In this document: piece after piece, positions 31,145 through 42,136 of the stretch
Numbering within the stretch: the first letter of the stretch is position 1
How the letters are laid out: each line of letters starts with the position of its first letter
DNA from: Trissonchulus latispiculum
Lineage: Eukaryota > Nematoda > Enoplea > Enoplida > Ironidae
Assembly: GCA_030248195.1 (NCBI GenBank)
Contig: JASAND010006683.1
Span: 1 to 64,000 of the forward strand
Length of the DNA stretch: 64,000 nt
Reading direction: 5' to 3'
Translations under genes and position numbers: made by a program
Notes under the pieces: generated by a model
Database searches by the model: none
Told to the model about the DNA's origin: nothing
What the model saw: the letters and a program-made list of their open reading frames with translations, nothing else

Positions 31145-34100
31145 GTAGGTGATGTTCTGACACAAATTTAAAGAGTTTGTAAAATAAAATTTGAAATTTG
31201 CATTGCACAGTGCACAGTGCAAAAGCTATGAAATGTTTAGAGTTTTGAAAAAGTCAACCTTTGTTTGCACTGATAACGGTTTGTGAAAAAGTAAAGGTTA
31301 AAATCAGGGCATGAAAATCTGCTGTCCGCACCACAAAAATAGTGATGAGAAAAGGCTAGGTCTCAGTTAATACAAAATGTATAGCGCAAAATTTGGACCT
31401 CAGACGAGGATCGAATCCACAACCTTCATGCTAACATGCTCTACCAATTAAGTCACAGGTGGGACACAACCGAGCTCAGGATTAAATGCGATCAAATTTA
31501 AATTGCTGGATTAAATTATTAAATTTCTAGTTTTCAAAATTTCCTATGCAAAATCTTTCACACGCAGACACAACCGCGTAATATCTAACTGGGATGCTCA
31601 ACTGCAGGAAGTTGTAAACTCAGCCACGCTCCCTTGTTTTAAGAGGGCTCTGTTTGAGAAATTTAGTGCAGAAATGTTGCACTTGCTTGTTTATTTTATT
31701 TTTCTTGTTTGTTTAATTAAATAATAATAATAATAATAATAAGAGGAAGAACAAGAAGAAGAAGAAGAAGAAGAAGAAGATGAAATTTAAATTTCTTGTC
31801 ATGTTTCAGATGCAGTCGTGAAGCGATCCACTGCAGAAGACTTAGGTCGGAAGGTCAACGACGCCTTGCGACATCTGCACCTGGACTCTACTTCCCTGGG
31901 ACTGGGAAAGGCCGGCGAAATGACCTTGACCAACGTCCAGGCTACGCGGTATACGGATGCCACGAAACACAGTCTGACCAGTGACGGAACACGCTATCGA
32001 ATGCAGTACGCTGACATGGAAGTTAGCGCAGACGCAGAGGCTAAATGGTTAGGTCTGACGGCTTGGATTAGACCCACTAAAGCCAGTGGTAAGGAAAGCA
32101 CAACGCGTATAGTAGGGAGTTCATGTCTGCGGAACTGAACAGTTCCCTTCCCGCAACGGTTTTTTTCGGCTTCAATGCAACTTTTTGCAAAATTCGGTTT
32201 TTTCTTCTTCTTGAAAGATTTACCAGCAGAGTATATTCGTTTACACTTAATGTTTACCTTAAAGAAGGACACGATCACCTTTACCTAACCAAAAGCAGAG
32301 AAACGAAAATCACGATTAACTGTCTTACCCACGAGAAAGCGGCGACACGGCCGGGTGTCCTTTTCGTGTGACACATTCACAAATACTCATTGGATGATTT
32401 TCAGACTTATTCAACGCAAGAGTGCCTAGAGCAGGACCTGGTGTGCTCGACTGATAATTAAATTTCCTTAGTAGTTAGCCATTCTGACACTGGTTTTATG
32501 TTAACAGGGATTTTAAAATTTCTGTTTCAAATGTGTTCAATTGGTGCTTTGGTGTGATTTCAACTGAAACTAGTTTGTTGTACTGTTTATGACATAATAT
32601 TACCTATTACCTAATTGTTTATTAGGTCCGGTTACGGTGCTATTGGAGGGGATTCGTGTGGATATCAGCGGCGAAAAGGGGAAGACCCCTGTTTGTGTGG
32701 CTAAAATTCGCAAAGCTACCATGGATGTCAGCAAACTGGAGGGAGCCGGCGCCAGTCTCTATCAGGAAAAGGAAAAAGTCGGAAATGCGGGGGCAAAAAC
32801 TCAGTTTGAAAAGTTAGTCCTAAAAAGTGTTATTTTTTTTTTAGTTCGGGCTCATTCACCGTTTAGGCACTGTAGTAGGCCTGTATGGTGTAGCTCCCCG
32901 CAGTCCAATGCTAAAGGCGGACAAGAAGCGGAGAAGCGAAGATCAGGGACAGAAAACCTGATCCCCAAGCCAAGCCGGCGTACGGTTATTGGCCACATTT
33001 AGATTATCTGAAGCAGCCGCAGTCGCCCCCAGGACAAATGGCGTTGTCTATTAGCAACACAATGTGTCCCCCGCATACCTGTAGCGACTAGGATGGCGGA
33101 AAACTATAACTGGCCTGCTCGAAAGGCATGGGATAAAAAAAAGGCTGCAGGAAAGAGAGGGAAGGGTGAGATCGAGCCTTAAATAGGATAGTGGGAAAGA
33201 CCGCCTGCAACAAAAATAAAACTCTGCTGAGTTTGCATCCATGAATGTCTTAATTTTGTCAAAATGAGCAGCATAGAACTGTTACAGTGGAACTGCCGTG
33301 GATTGGCGTATAAGTTAACCGAATTTCGAAGCCTTTTAGCTCAAAGGCAAGTGAAAGTTGCCTGCGTCCAAGAAACTTTTCTTACAGACAAGTATTCTCC
33401 TGCGTTTCCTAATTACACAACTTACCGAGTTGACCGGTCAGCCCATGGCGGGGGTCTTCTATGTTTGGTGGATCGTAACATTTCTAGCAGGTTAATTTCG
33501 CAGAATATTAACAATGGACAAGAAATACAGGTTGTGGAGATCACTTTGGGAAAAGACATTTTCAAGATCGTAAATTTTTACTGCCCCCGTTCTCAACAAC
33601 TGGACTTAACTGTTGCCCAGGAATTACAGGGCAACGCTATTATATTGGGTGACTTTAACTCTAAATCTGTACGGTGGGGTTATTTGAAGACTGATTCACG
33701 AGGAGAGGCCCTACAGCTGATGTGCGATGACTGCGGTTACATCATAGCCCAGGAATCTGCGAAAGTATGTAGTTACATTTACGGCAAAGACCCGAAAGTG
33801 CTGTACAATCCCGACCTAAGTATTTTACGGTTACCTAATTCTTATTCATGGTCCCTATCTACCCAGGACAATATGGGGTCTGATCATAGGAGCATTTGCT
33901 TAACATTAAATACCAAAACGACAGTTAAGCCACCGTTTCCTTTGACTAAACCTCTCTTTGATCGTGCTGATTGGAACAGATATGCCGACTATTTAGACCA
34001 AGAGCTGTTATCCTGCTCTCCATCTCTTCGTAACGAAATGGAGGCTGACCATTTGAATGCTGTCCTTGTCAGGTGTATCAACAAAGCGGCTGCCGTGTCC

Positions 34101-35887
34101 ATTCCATTTGGCAGGGCTGGATCAAAGAAAGTCCCTTGCGGTTTGTCAATTGCCGCCAAAAAAGCCATAGCTTTGCGACGTCGGGCCTTATCTATATTCC
34201 TACAAAGAAAAACAACACAAGCCAAGACTGTATACAATTATTATACAGCTAAAGCTCGCCGTATTATAAGAAATCGCCGAAGGCAGGCCTGGTCTAAGCG
34301 CTTGTCAAGCCTTAGCCTACGTCGCAAGCCTCGGGAAGCCAATACCTTGTTCAAAGTTCTCAGAGGAGATAACAATTATGAAACCAATAGTCCCTTGCGC
34401 GATTCTGAGGGCCATGTGCATTACACCGTAGCAAAGAAGGCGAACCTTCTGTGCAAGCATTTCTCCCAAGTAGGAGCGAAAGCTGCAGACGAACCTTGCG
34501 CAGCAGACGCGAATGATAACCTTCCACAGCTGGGAAGAGGCCCCCTTCATAACTGTTTCGAAGATAGTCTGACCATGCAAGAACTTAATTGCGCCTTGAA
34601 GACTATAAGACCTTATACATCTCCCGGCAAGGATTCAGTATACAATGTTTACTTGCAAAAAATGGGGCCCTATGCCAAGACCGTACTACTACATTTATTT
34701 AATTTAGTGTGGGTGAGAGGAAAATTACCTGACGCCTGGCTGAATGGGGTAGTACGGCCTGTACTAAAACCCGGGAAAGACAGAAGCAACGTAACTAGCT
34801 ACCGACCCATTTGCTTATTAAGCTGCCTTAGTAAGCTAATGGAGCGAATTGTGGCTGGGCGTTTGGTTTGGTGGTTAGAGGAGTACAATCTACTAGCCAA
34901 GGAACAAGCTGGCTTCAGGAAGCAGCACTCCTGTATAATGCAGGTGCTGAGGCTGGTCATGGATGTGCAACGTGGGTTTGACAGAGGAGAATGCACTGCA
35001 TCTGTTTTCTTGGACCTTGCAAAAGCGTATGATAGAGTTGATCGGGGCCATTTGCTGACCAAGCTAGAAGAAATTGGGGTGTCTGGCAAACTGTTGGGAT
35101 TTCTGAAAGGACTACTTGGCAAGAGAACAATACAAGTAAAAGTTGGCAACTTGCTGTCCTCCTCGAGACAAGTAAACTATGGCGTACCCCAGGGCAGCGT
35201 TTTGAGTCCCATACTGTTCTTACTTATAATGAATGACTTACCGCAGTTGCTCTTTTGGACCTTGAAGAACACCTACACTTACGACCACTGGCCAGACCTT
35301 CCTCAAACAAGAGTTGGCGTTGGCATGTTTGCTGATGACGTAGTGATTTGGGTCGGCTCCAAGGATCAAAGATCCTGTCAAGGTATCTTGCAGGCAGCAC
35401 TGGGGGCTGTGGAAATGTGGGGAGCAAGGAACAATATGGTTGTTGGCTTAGAGAAGTAAAAAGTGTTATTTTTGGTATTATAGAAAGGAACAGAGCAGCG
35501 TAACAGGTTTAATTTATTTATTTTATTTATTTTAATTTTAATTTTATTTAGTTTACTTGCTTAATCGTATTTATTTTATTCATTTTAATCTTAATTTTAT
35601 TTATTTTGTCGGGCTGAATAAGCAATGTGTGATCCTGGTTTACTGATTTTTTTCTGTAATCGTTCATTACACTAGTGGGGGCTTTAAAGTTACTAATTAA
35701 TAATCTTAACCAGTACTGTAATTATTAATATTCTTTATGTAACATGGTTAATGGCTACGGCATGTTTTCAAATTAATCTCTTCTAAAACGGACTATATTG
35801 TAAATGTATATGTATTCTTATTTTTGTTATTTCAGTGAAGTTTGCAATGAAGTAAGAAAAGTTTTCCGGGAAGAACTTAACCATTAA
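31063..35887 (+). CDS. Short secreted BPI/LBP-like (TULIP-fold) protein, 4 exons
   Basis: Exons 31063-31144, 31810-32088, 32626-32812 and 35836-35887 join to 199 residues; introns are phase 1, 1 and 2. The first 20 or so residues are a clear signal peptide (MMIYSSILSLLGVALALAIS). The mature chain begins with an amphipathic helix (LGRKVNDALRHL), then alternating strands, and ends with PVCVAKI..MDVS and NEVCNEVRKVFREEL. The two cysteines, one on a strand and one on the following helix, are placed as in the conserved disulfide of the BPI/LBP N-terminal barrel; this is my main reason for the call. BPI/LBP relatives bind lipids or bacterial lipopolysaccharide. The chain stops just after that helix, so it is a reduced single barrel. 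AATAAA follows at 35940. The last intron carries a retrotransposon. An unrelated secreted lipid carrier is the main alternative. Confidence 0.65.
31385..31460 (-). repeat. tRNA-derived sequence
   Basis: Minus strand shows box A-like TGACTTAATTGGTAGAGCA and box B-like GGATTCGATCC. The acceptor ends do not pair. In intron 1 of the BPI-like gene. Confidence 0.5.
31722..31781 (+). repeat. (TAA)n and (AAG)n microsatellites
   Basis: Adjacent trinucleotide runs that end about 30 bases before the acceptor of exon 2 of the BPI-like gene. Confidence 0.85.
31810..32088 (+). CDS. BPI-like gene exon 2
   Basis: 279 bases, phase 1 at both ends, 93 residues from the amphipathic helix through the strand-rich half (MTLTNVQATRYTD, RMQYADMEVSADAEAKWLG). 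The codon choice is clearly coding-like beside the AT-rich flanks. Confidence 0.7.
32626..32812 (+). CDS. BPI-like gene exon 3
   Basis: 187 bases; begins GPVTVLLEGIRVDIS and contains the first conserved cysteine (PVCVAKI). Ends in phase 2 at GTTAGT. Confidence 0.68.
32838..35456 (+). mobile_element. Non-LTR retrotransposon inside the last intron of the BPI-like gene
   Basis: A 5' untranslated stretch of about 425 bases and the coding frame at 33,264-35,459. The 17-base word TAAAAAGTGTTATTTTT stands on both sides (32,821-32,837 and 35,457-35,473), which fits a target-site duplication made by target-primed insertion. If so, the element ends inside the reverse transcriptase with no poly(A) tail or 3' UTR, which is unusual. 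Confidence 0.75.
33264..35459 (+). CDS. Endonuclease-reverse transcriptase (non-LTR retrotransposon ORF2)
   Basis: 731 codons. The N-terminal part is an apurinic-type endonuclease with the expected landmarks: LQWNCRGL near residue 10, QETF, AHGGGLLCLV, LGDFNS and MGSDHRSI near 210. The centre and C-terminal part are a reverse transcriptase: YRPICLLSCLSKLMER, AGFRKQHS, FLDLAKAYDRV (motif A), YGVPQGSVLSP and MFADDVVIW (motif C, FADD). It copies its own RNA at nicked chromosomal DNA. The frame is open to just past motif C and then stops; the thumb, and any RNase H or C-terminal zinc knuckle, is missing, so the copy is probably inactive. The domain order and motifs suggest the Jockey/I-like group. 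No ORF1 is visible. Confidence 0.95.
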   Translation: MSSIELLQWNCRGLAYKLTEFRSLLAQRQVKVACVQETFLTDKYSPAFPNYTTYRVDRSAHGGGLLCLVDRNISSRLISQNINNGQEIQVVEITLGKDIFKIVNFYCPRSQQLDLTVAQELQGNAIILGDFNSKSVRWGYLKTDSRGEALQLMCDDCGYIIAQESAKVCSYIYGKDPKVLYNPDLSILRLPNSYSWSLSTQDNMGSDHRSICLTLNTKTTVKPPFPLTKPLFDRADWNRYADYLDQELLSCSPSLRNEMEADHLNAVLVRCINKAAAVSIPFGRAGSKKVPCGLSIAAKKAIALRRRALSIFLQRKTTQAKTVYNYYTAKARRIIRNRRRQAWSKRLSSLSLRRKPREANTLFKVLRGDNNYETNSPLRDSEGHVHYTVAKKANLLCKHFSQVGAKAADEPCAADANDNLPQLGRGPLHNCFEDSLTMQELNCALKTIRPYTSPGKDSVYNVYLQKMGPYAKTVLLHLFNLVWVRGKLPDAWLNGVVRPVLKPGKDRSNVTSYRPICLLSCLSKLMERIVAGRLVWWLEEYNLLAKEQAGFRKQHSCIMQVLRLVMDVQRGFDRGECTASVFLDLAKAYDRVDRGHLLTKLEEIGVSGKLLGFLKGLLGKRTIQVKVGNLLSSSRQVNYGVPQGSVLSPILFLLIMNDLPQLLFWTLKNTYTYDHWPDLPQTRVGVGMFADDVVIWVGSKDQRSCQGILQAALGAVEMWGARNNMVVGLEK
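35836..35887 (+). CDS. BPI-like gene exon 4 and stop
   Basis: 52 bases after the acceptor TTATTTCAG; the phase 2 join restores NEVCNEVRKVFREELNH and a stop, placing the second cysteine. Confidence 0.65.
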
Positions 35888-35939
35888 ATAGGATTATGTT
35901 GTGAACGAATGGAATAGATAGGAATGTGCACTTTTTTCA

Positions 35940-35945
35940 AATAAA
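35940..35945 (+). terminator. Poly(A) signal of BPI-like gene
   Basis: AATAAA 52 bases past the stop. Confidence 0.65.
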
Positions 35946-36349
35946 ATCGCATCACTCCATCCTATAAAGAATAATTAATCGTCTCATGCAGATTCTGCCG
36001 GTGTGTAATGTGCGGGATTTAGTTTTAATCTGCACAACGTTTTACCTATCTCCGCTTTGCCAGAAGCTTTTACTATGATCACGTTTTCTGAAACGTGCGA
36101 ACAACGTTGTTTTTACAAGAACAATGTTGTTAGTTTTCTTAAGAAAATCATCAATACAAATTTCGAGACTCGTGTTTTCATATTTTATTAATCTGTTCTA
36201 TATTAATTGATTCCCAACAAACAAAACGCTGAACCCAGTGTTAAAACTGTTACTTAAAACCTGTACCGTTTAATGTGAACTGTGAACTTATCATTGGTAT
36301 TTTTCATTTGTAGTTTAGTCCATAGATTAACATAGGGTCGGGTCCTGGG
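35946..36349. other. Intergenic, no gene seen
   Basis: AT-rich. AACGTTGT..ACAACGTTGTT words at 36,035-36,125 form a weak palindrome. Confidence 0.35.
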
Positions 36350-36580
36350 GGGCAGAGTTGGACATGGACACATTTTTCTTGACCGCGACCGCCCCGCGAC
36401 CGCAACTGTCGTGACCGCGACCGCCCGCGTCCGCGACCGCAGCCCGCACGCTAATTTTGTGACCGCAAAATTTTGAGTTATTAACCGTCAATTCTTTGGG
36501 AAAATCCACTTATTGCATATTTTAAGGCATTTCCAATGCTTTTACAGCCACCTCACTCCAGTTTTATGCTGGTGCAGCTC

Positions 36581-36616
<36 letters not shown>

Positions 36617-37205
36617 GATATACATTTTTGACAGCGACATTAAAAATTACGAACAATTTTATTTCGTTGCTGCATTTGGCTTGTGCAAAAGTAGAATTCT
36701 GTGTGCAGGTCACGGTGTATTTTCTTTCATGTTTTCCGGCTCGGTTACCAAGCAACCAACCAACCAGCATGCTATTAACGCTGCTTAAAGCGTTGGTTTC
36801 CTTCAAGTATTTTTAGCCATTAATAACCATCTAATCATATTTAGAATTTCCATCTAATAAATCAAATAATTTGCAAAATTGAAATTAGACAAATAGAGGA
36901 TAAACAAATTGAAACCCCGAAACTACAGGAAGGACTAACAGTTTCTGCTGCCTGTTCAACCATCCAAAAGTTTTAGCAAAATAGCAAAATTTGGCAAAAT
37001 TTTTTCAAAATGTGAAGCTGATTATTTGTCCAACGAAGAAAAAATTTGAAAAAATTTGGAATTTTTTACAACAAATTGGCCAAAATTAGCACGATTTGAT
37101 AGAAATTTGCGGTCATTGCGGTCAAGAAAATTTGTCCACGACCGCGACCGCCCGCGGGTACCCGCGGGTACCCGCGGGTACCCGCGACCGCGTCCAACTC
37201 TGCTG
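36350..37205. mobile_element. Element with CGCGACCG-rich inverted ends
   Basis: Starts GCAGAGTTGGAC and ends GTCCAACTCTGC. Both ends carry dense GACCGCGACCGC words (36,385-36,475 and 37,110-37,195); the right end also has three GCGGGTACCC units. The interior is AT-rich with a TA microsatellite at 36,580-36,620 and no open frame. Further C/G homopolymer tracts and a TTAACCTATGG/CCATAGATTAACA pair suggest it sits inside a larger element, about 36,312-37,635. Confidence 0.7.
36580..36622. repeat. (TA)n microsatellite
   Basis: Interrupted TA run within the CGCGACCG element. Confidence 0.85.
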
Positions 37206-38969
37206 GGGGGGGCTTGTCCCCGAAAAATTTTGAGGGGCTTGTACCTTGAACAAAGATTTTCAAGGGGGGCTTGTACCCCAAGAAAAAATTTTTCAAATTT
37301 TTCTAAAAATTAGCGCTAATTTTATTAAAATTAGCAATTTTTTGCCAAAATCTGCAAAAAATCTTCAATTTTTGGTAAATATTTCTAAATTTTGCGCGAG
37401 TTTCCCGAAAAATTAAACATTTTAGTTAAAAAATTCCGGCGAAGCCGGAAATGTTTTGAAATTTTACTGTAAAAACCAATTTTTTCCGGCTGTTTTTCGT
37501 TACCTCCTGGCCATTTTTTCGTTACCCCTTGTCCCCGACGGCGATAGGGCTTGTACCTTGTCCGGGTTGGGGGGGGGCTTGGACCCCCCCCCCCCAGACC
37601 CCCCCGCGTTAACCTATGGTTTAGTCCAAACTGGAGTTTAGGTTCTACCTAACCCCAGCCTAAACTATTCCAGAAAGAAAGCATTTTTGCGGGAGCTCCT
37701 TTCCGTCATTCTAAACACAAACTTTTGTCAAAATAAATATCAAATTTATTTTTCCAGACTTTGGCCTTCCAAAAGGGCCCATTAGAGAGGTTCCATGACT
37801 TAAACGGGGCATCTTAAAACCTACCTTTTCCCGCTTCGCCTATTTGGTGTCATAGCATAAATTTTCTGAGTTTGGTTTTAACGGGAGGGAAGTTTTCCTA
37901 CCCTAAATGGAATGTGTGTGACCCACGCACACTCACAAACACACATACACATGTATACGTACGTATGTACATGATAGAGAGATAGTTGCATTTCTTGTCC
38001 CCCTTAGAAAGGCTATGGCTTAGAATCTTTGAAACAGAGGAGAAAGAGAGAGAGAGAGAGAGAGAGAAGAGCTAGAGAGAGGGGGAACGCAGACTTTGGA
38101 GGGACGCCTTTTACTCGATCAATAACTCGGGGCTTGTTCAGACCTCATTTTGAGGGCTCACTGTCTTCTGAGTTTATATCTCTGTAGTTTCTACCCTCTC
38201 TCTCGCTTTCTCTTTAAGCTCCCTTGCTTGCCTCAGTGGAGGCTGGGAGCCTAGGCTCAGGCACGAGCTCTGAGTCATAGCTTTTCTGTGGCGACATAGG
38301 TTCTGCTTTAGCTCGTGATCAGGATCCCGTGTTTTTTGGGTTTTCTGAGATTTTTCCAAATTTTGTTTTCTCATCAAAATCGGAAGAAAATTCAACTTCC
38401 AGTTTACAGTTGCAATGAAAACAATTATACTTTAAATGGAAATTTTAATTTTCCCTTTAAAAATTGCCCCTCCCTTTCCATTTGCCTCCTACTTATTCTG
38501 GTTGGAATCTGTTTCTGTCCTAAAAGTCCGGAGAAATCTGAAATATTTCTGGTTTCTAGGGGACCTTCTTGTCCAGTTTGTTCATTTTAAGTTCCTCAGA
38601 ACAACTAGTGTTTTCAGATTTTTTAAGGTTCGGTAATTTTTGAAGACAATGAGTTTTGCCCCGGTTTCTGTGTGGGGGCGTCATTTTCCCTGGAATTCTC
38701 AGTAGATTTTCTGCAGACAAGAAAGTTTCAAAAACTAGTGTTCAACAAATTCTGGGAAAATGTCTGTTTACTGGGCCTGACAACTTTATCTGAGATTACA
38801 ATTCACAAATTTTCTTCTAAGCCTAATTTAGTCTTGCAGTCTCACGGAATCATCGGTTTTCACAACAATATACGGTAATCTAGAAAGCACAGAATTTCAT
38901 TTTGTCGTGTTCTTTTGTATTTCAGACCTGCAAACGACATTTCATGCTAAATTTTTCTTAAGGTATTAA
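37206..38969. other. Intergenic with homopolymer and (GA)n tracts
   Basis: GGGGGGCTTGTACCC words at 37,200-37,600, a long G/C run near 37,570-37,600, and a (GA)n run at 38,042-38,070. Open frames here lack coding character. Confidence 0.45.
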
Positions 38970-39120
38970 CAAGAGTGCATAATTGCACAATGCATAAGAA
39001 GAAGAGTAAGCTACTAGAAGGGTCTTGTATTCAGTGCATTGCGTAACGGTGTGTGCCGACCACAATACGCGAATGTTCCCCATTCTTCTTCTATATGTAC
39101 AAGAGAATTATGGACTCTTG
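38970..39120. mobile_element. MITE, copy 3 (internally deleted)
   Basis: Begins CAAGAGTGCATAATTGCAC and ends GGACTCTTG; carries ATAAGAAGAAGAGTAAGC, AACGGTG and CACAATACGCGAATG as in the copies at 29.2 and 29.8 kb. Only 151 bases long. Confidence 0.75.
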
Positions 39121-39726
39121 ATACTAAGGACAACTTCAACTGGTGAAGATACCGACTTTTCTCGAAAGGAATGGTGACCGACCACGCCAGCCAATTGCAC
39201 CCATCGACGCTTTAGTGACCTGCAAAACATATCGGATATAGCTGGTTCTTACTTTGGTTTACACTAGAGGTATACAGTATTGGTCCGCCCCTTTAGCTTG
39301 AGATCACCTTATCCATCCGTAATTTTAGCTTTTCCGCTTCCATACCGCTTTGGGCTATGCTGATTGCTGAAAGCAACACTCTAGTACCTCATGCGAGCCC
39401 TTAACTCGAAAGTTATTGAATCTGGGCTTGAAAACTAGATCCTACGAAAACTTTCAAATAAAATTTAGCAGTTTTTTCTGAAAAATAGGCCTTCATTTTT
39501 CAGTCAAAAATAGCGTCAAGAGTGTAAATGCCTCAGGCAAGGCAATCCTGGTCAAAGCTTTCAGGGCTAAATTGGCTTTCAGCGAGGACTCCTCATAATC
39601 TTCAAGGATAAAGCAGGCATTTAATGTTCTTCCCAGACAGTTTGCTACAAAAGAGTGTGATTCTTAATGAATTTTTATTAGGGATTAGTTTGCCTTTGCC
39701 GTAAGTGAACTGAAGCATAAGAAGAG

Positions 39727-39734
39727 TATATAAG
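39727..39734 (+). promoter_or_regulatory. Possible TATA box upstream of p35 gene
   Basis: TATATAAG about 870 bases before the p35 start codon. The sequence alone does not prove use; the 5' UTR would be long or spliced. Confidence 0.2.
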
Positions 39735-40601
39735 CATCTTTTGAGTTAAGACCTACCTACGCACAAAATCTCAGATTTAACTAGAAATTTTCAATTACCA
39801 GTCGTGAGATAATAACGGCTTCGTTTTATTGTCAGGATTTCTTCTGAATTATCGTCCGTTTGCAATTACAGTGCATGACCCCCGGTTCTCTTTGTACGTC
39901 TCACTTAAAGAAAATTACTGCATTACTGTAAAGACGCTGAATTTCAATTCCGCTCAGCTGAGGAGCTGAACTCATCTAACCTCATTACCAAACATAATCG
40001 ATTCACGTGAACGCCGAAAGGTTGACATTAGCATAAATAAATGTCTGAGTCTCATACCCTTATTAGCTTACTAGATAAAACAAACTGTAACCGTGGTAGC
40101 TTCTGCGTGGAAAAGTCAAAGCTTAATTAATTGTTTATGTTAATTCCTTCATGAAAAGTTGTCTGGTTTCTACTAACTGGTGATCAGATCAGAACCATAA
40201 TCCTAAAACGAGTCATTGATAGGCACAGCTGAACTAAATACATCAATTCAATCAGTACCGGAATTATTGAATCTATTTAATGCAACGTAGCAGTTTTGTA
40301 TATCACTAATATCCTATTCAATTATCCCTAACGAAGAATCCCTTTAAAAATCGACTGTTTATATCACATTTTTTACCTGTTGTAGGACAGCAGATTGCCT
40401 GAAGATCAAAATTTAATCTCAAACAAAAAATTAATTATAAAATTATCCGCTGTAATATTTTCGTCGCCGTGAACGATGAAGCTATTAAGATTCTGTTATG
40501 TATCAGCTTTTGGCTTGGTGCTAGGCTAGCTAACCAGCTTCCTTCCTCTGTCTTTACCTATATTTATGGTGCTTTTCGGGTCCTGGTTTTGGAACCGCGC
40601 T

Positions 40602-41960
40602 ATGGGTACCGTTCTATCCCTCTCCCCCAGTTCTGAGTCGGACCCTCAGGTCGAATTCGGGACCTATGATATCAACGCCAACAATATACCCTCCGCAGAA
40701 AGCGTAGCCTCCGGAAACGGAAATCATATGGGCAGATCGTTTCATCGATTAACGGATTCCGTGACGAATCTGGATACGACGGGATCCCGGAAATCTCATA
40801 ATCCGATCTCTCATCCGAACAGCGCCAGCACGCTGATCAATTCGCTGAGCTGGCGAAAACTGCGAAAGGTTACCGGAGGGGGAAGCGGGAAACGGGAGCC
40901 CTCGAAGCGAAACGGACTGGCCAACGGATATGTCAATCTGAACTTTCTTCGCCAGTCTCTAGAAACCCTGAGTTTGGATGCAAATCAGAATATTATGAAA
41001 ACTGACTTTCTGAACACGACAGACGCGGGGGCTACCATTCCTAACATTTACACCATTCGAGAGGATATGAAACGCGAATTGAAATTGCACAAACAAGATT
41101 TGTTCAACAACAACAACAACAACAACCATAACAACAGCAACAAAAACAATACTAGCAACAATCATGTGGTTAGCTATCATGTCGGCACAAGGGAAGGACC
41201 TCAGGCCCGAGCGAGCAGTGGAAAGGTCCAAAGCTATTTCCCCACAGCTCTGGCGAATCCTTCCTTTGAACCGCCGACAATGCGACCCACTTCCACAAAC
41301 AACAACAGCAACAACAACAACAACATGGTAGTAAATAGCAAACACAGCAGAGTAGACAACAATTTAAGTCTTAATCTGGATCACGCCAAAAACGGACTAC
41401 TGGTCGGCGTAGCCCCCACCGTAAAACTGACAAATTTGGCTTCCGCCCCGCCGGTAGGGCCGCCCGTTTCCTGTCAAAACGGCGTCCGGAAAACCGTCAT
41501 ACAGGCTTCGACTTCCGAACTGTTGCGCTGCATCGGCGAATTCCTGTATCAACGATGCGCCCAGCTGAAGAATTTTGAGCCGTCGGACGCCGTGATGTGG
41601 CTCCGGTCGGTTGACCGATCCCTTCTCCTGCAAGGCTGGCAGGATATAGCTTTCATTAATCCGGCAAATCTCGTCTTCGTCTATATGCTGGTTCGAGATA
41701 TGGTTCTCCCGGAGGAAATCTTCTCCGAGCAGGAACTACAGGCGGTTGTGCTTACGTGTCTTTACATGTCCTATGCCTACATGGGAAACGAGATCAGCTA
41801 CCCCCTGAAACCGTTCCTTGTCGAGTCGGACAAGGAACGGTTCTGGGATCGCTGTCTCCACCTGATCAACAATCACAGTGGGAAAATGCTCCGCATTAAC
41901 AGCAGTCCCACCTATTTCACGGAAGTGTTCACGGAATTGAAGGGCTATTCGGTGGGATAG
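40602..41960 (+). CDS. CDK5R1: Cyclin-dependent kinase 5 activator (p35-type)
   Basis: 452 residues in one exon. It binds and activates the neuronal kinase Cdk5 without being a sequence cyclin. I start at the ATG at 40602, not the upstream in-frame ATG at 40566, because it gives [11 protein letters not shown], the conserved p35 N-terminus with Gly2 for myristoylation and membrane attachment. [10 protein letters not shown] is the usual basic motif after it. The middle is poorly conserved and Asn-rich (runs of N around residues 165-185 and 245-255). Residues 303-452 are the Cdk5-binding activation domain: [54 protein letters not shown] and FWDRCL. The C-terminus ends soon after that domain. Being intronless matches vertebrate CDK5R1. 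Confidence 0.96.
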   Translation: MGTVLSLSPSSESDPQVEFGTYDINANNIPSAESVASGNGNHMGRSFHRLTDSVTNLDTTGSRKSHNPISHPNSASTLINSLSWRKLRKVTGGGSGKREPSKRNGLANGYVNLNFLRQSLETLSLDANQNIMKTDFLNTTDAGATIPNIYTIREDMKRELKLHKQDLFNNNNNNNHNNSNKNNTSNNHVVSYHVGTREGPQARASSGKVQSYFPTALANPSFEPPTMRPTSTNNNSNNNNNMVVNSKHSRVDNNLSLNLDHAKNGLLVGVAPTVKLTNLASAPPVGPPVSCQNGVRKTVIQASTSELLRCIGEFLYQRCAQLKNFEPSDAVMWLRSVDRSLLLQGWQDIAFINPANLVFVYMLVRDMVLPEEIFSEQELQAVVLTCLYMSYAYMGNEISYPLKPFLVESDKERFWDRCLHLINNHSGKMLRINSSPTYFTEVFTELKGYSVG

Positions 41961-42130
41961 CGCCTTCAATTCCGGGAATTCCGGGCCGGTCTCACACTGC
42001 AGAGTTAAGTCCCAGCTCCTGGCAAGCTTAAAGGACTACCTGTGGTGTGAACCCGACCCGGTTTATGGATCTGTAATTGCCGTTGTGCGGAATCACAAAA
42101 CGCAAATGTTCGTAAAAAACAAAAATTACT

Positions 42131-42136
42131 AATAAA
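42131..42136 (+). terminator. Poly(A) signal of p35 gene
   Basis: AATAAA 171 bases after the stop codon. Confidence 0.6.

Noticed and set aside
40959..41969. Minus-strand frames opposite p35
   Set aside because: Antisense shadows of a well-identified gene.
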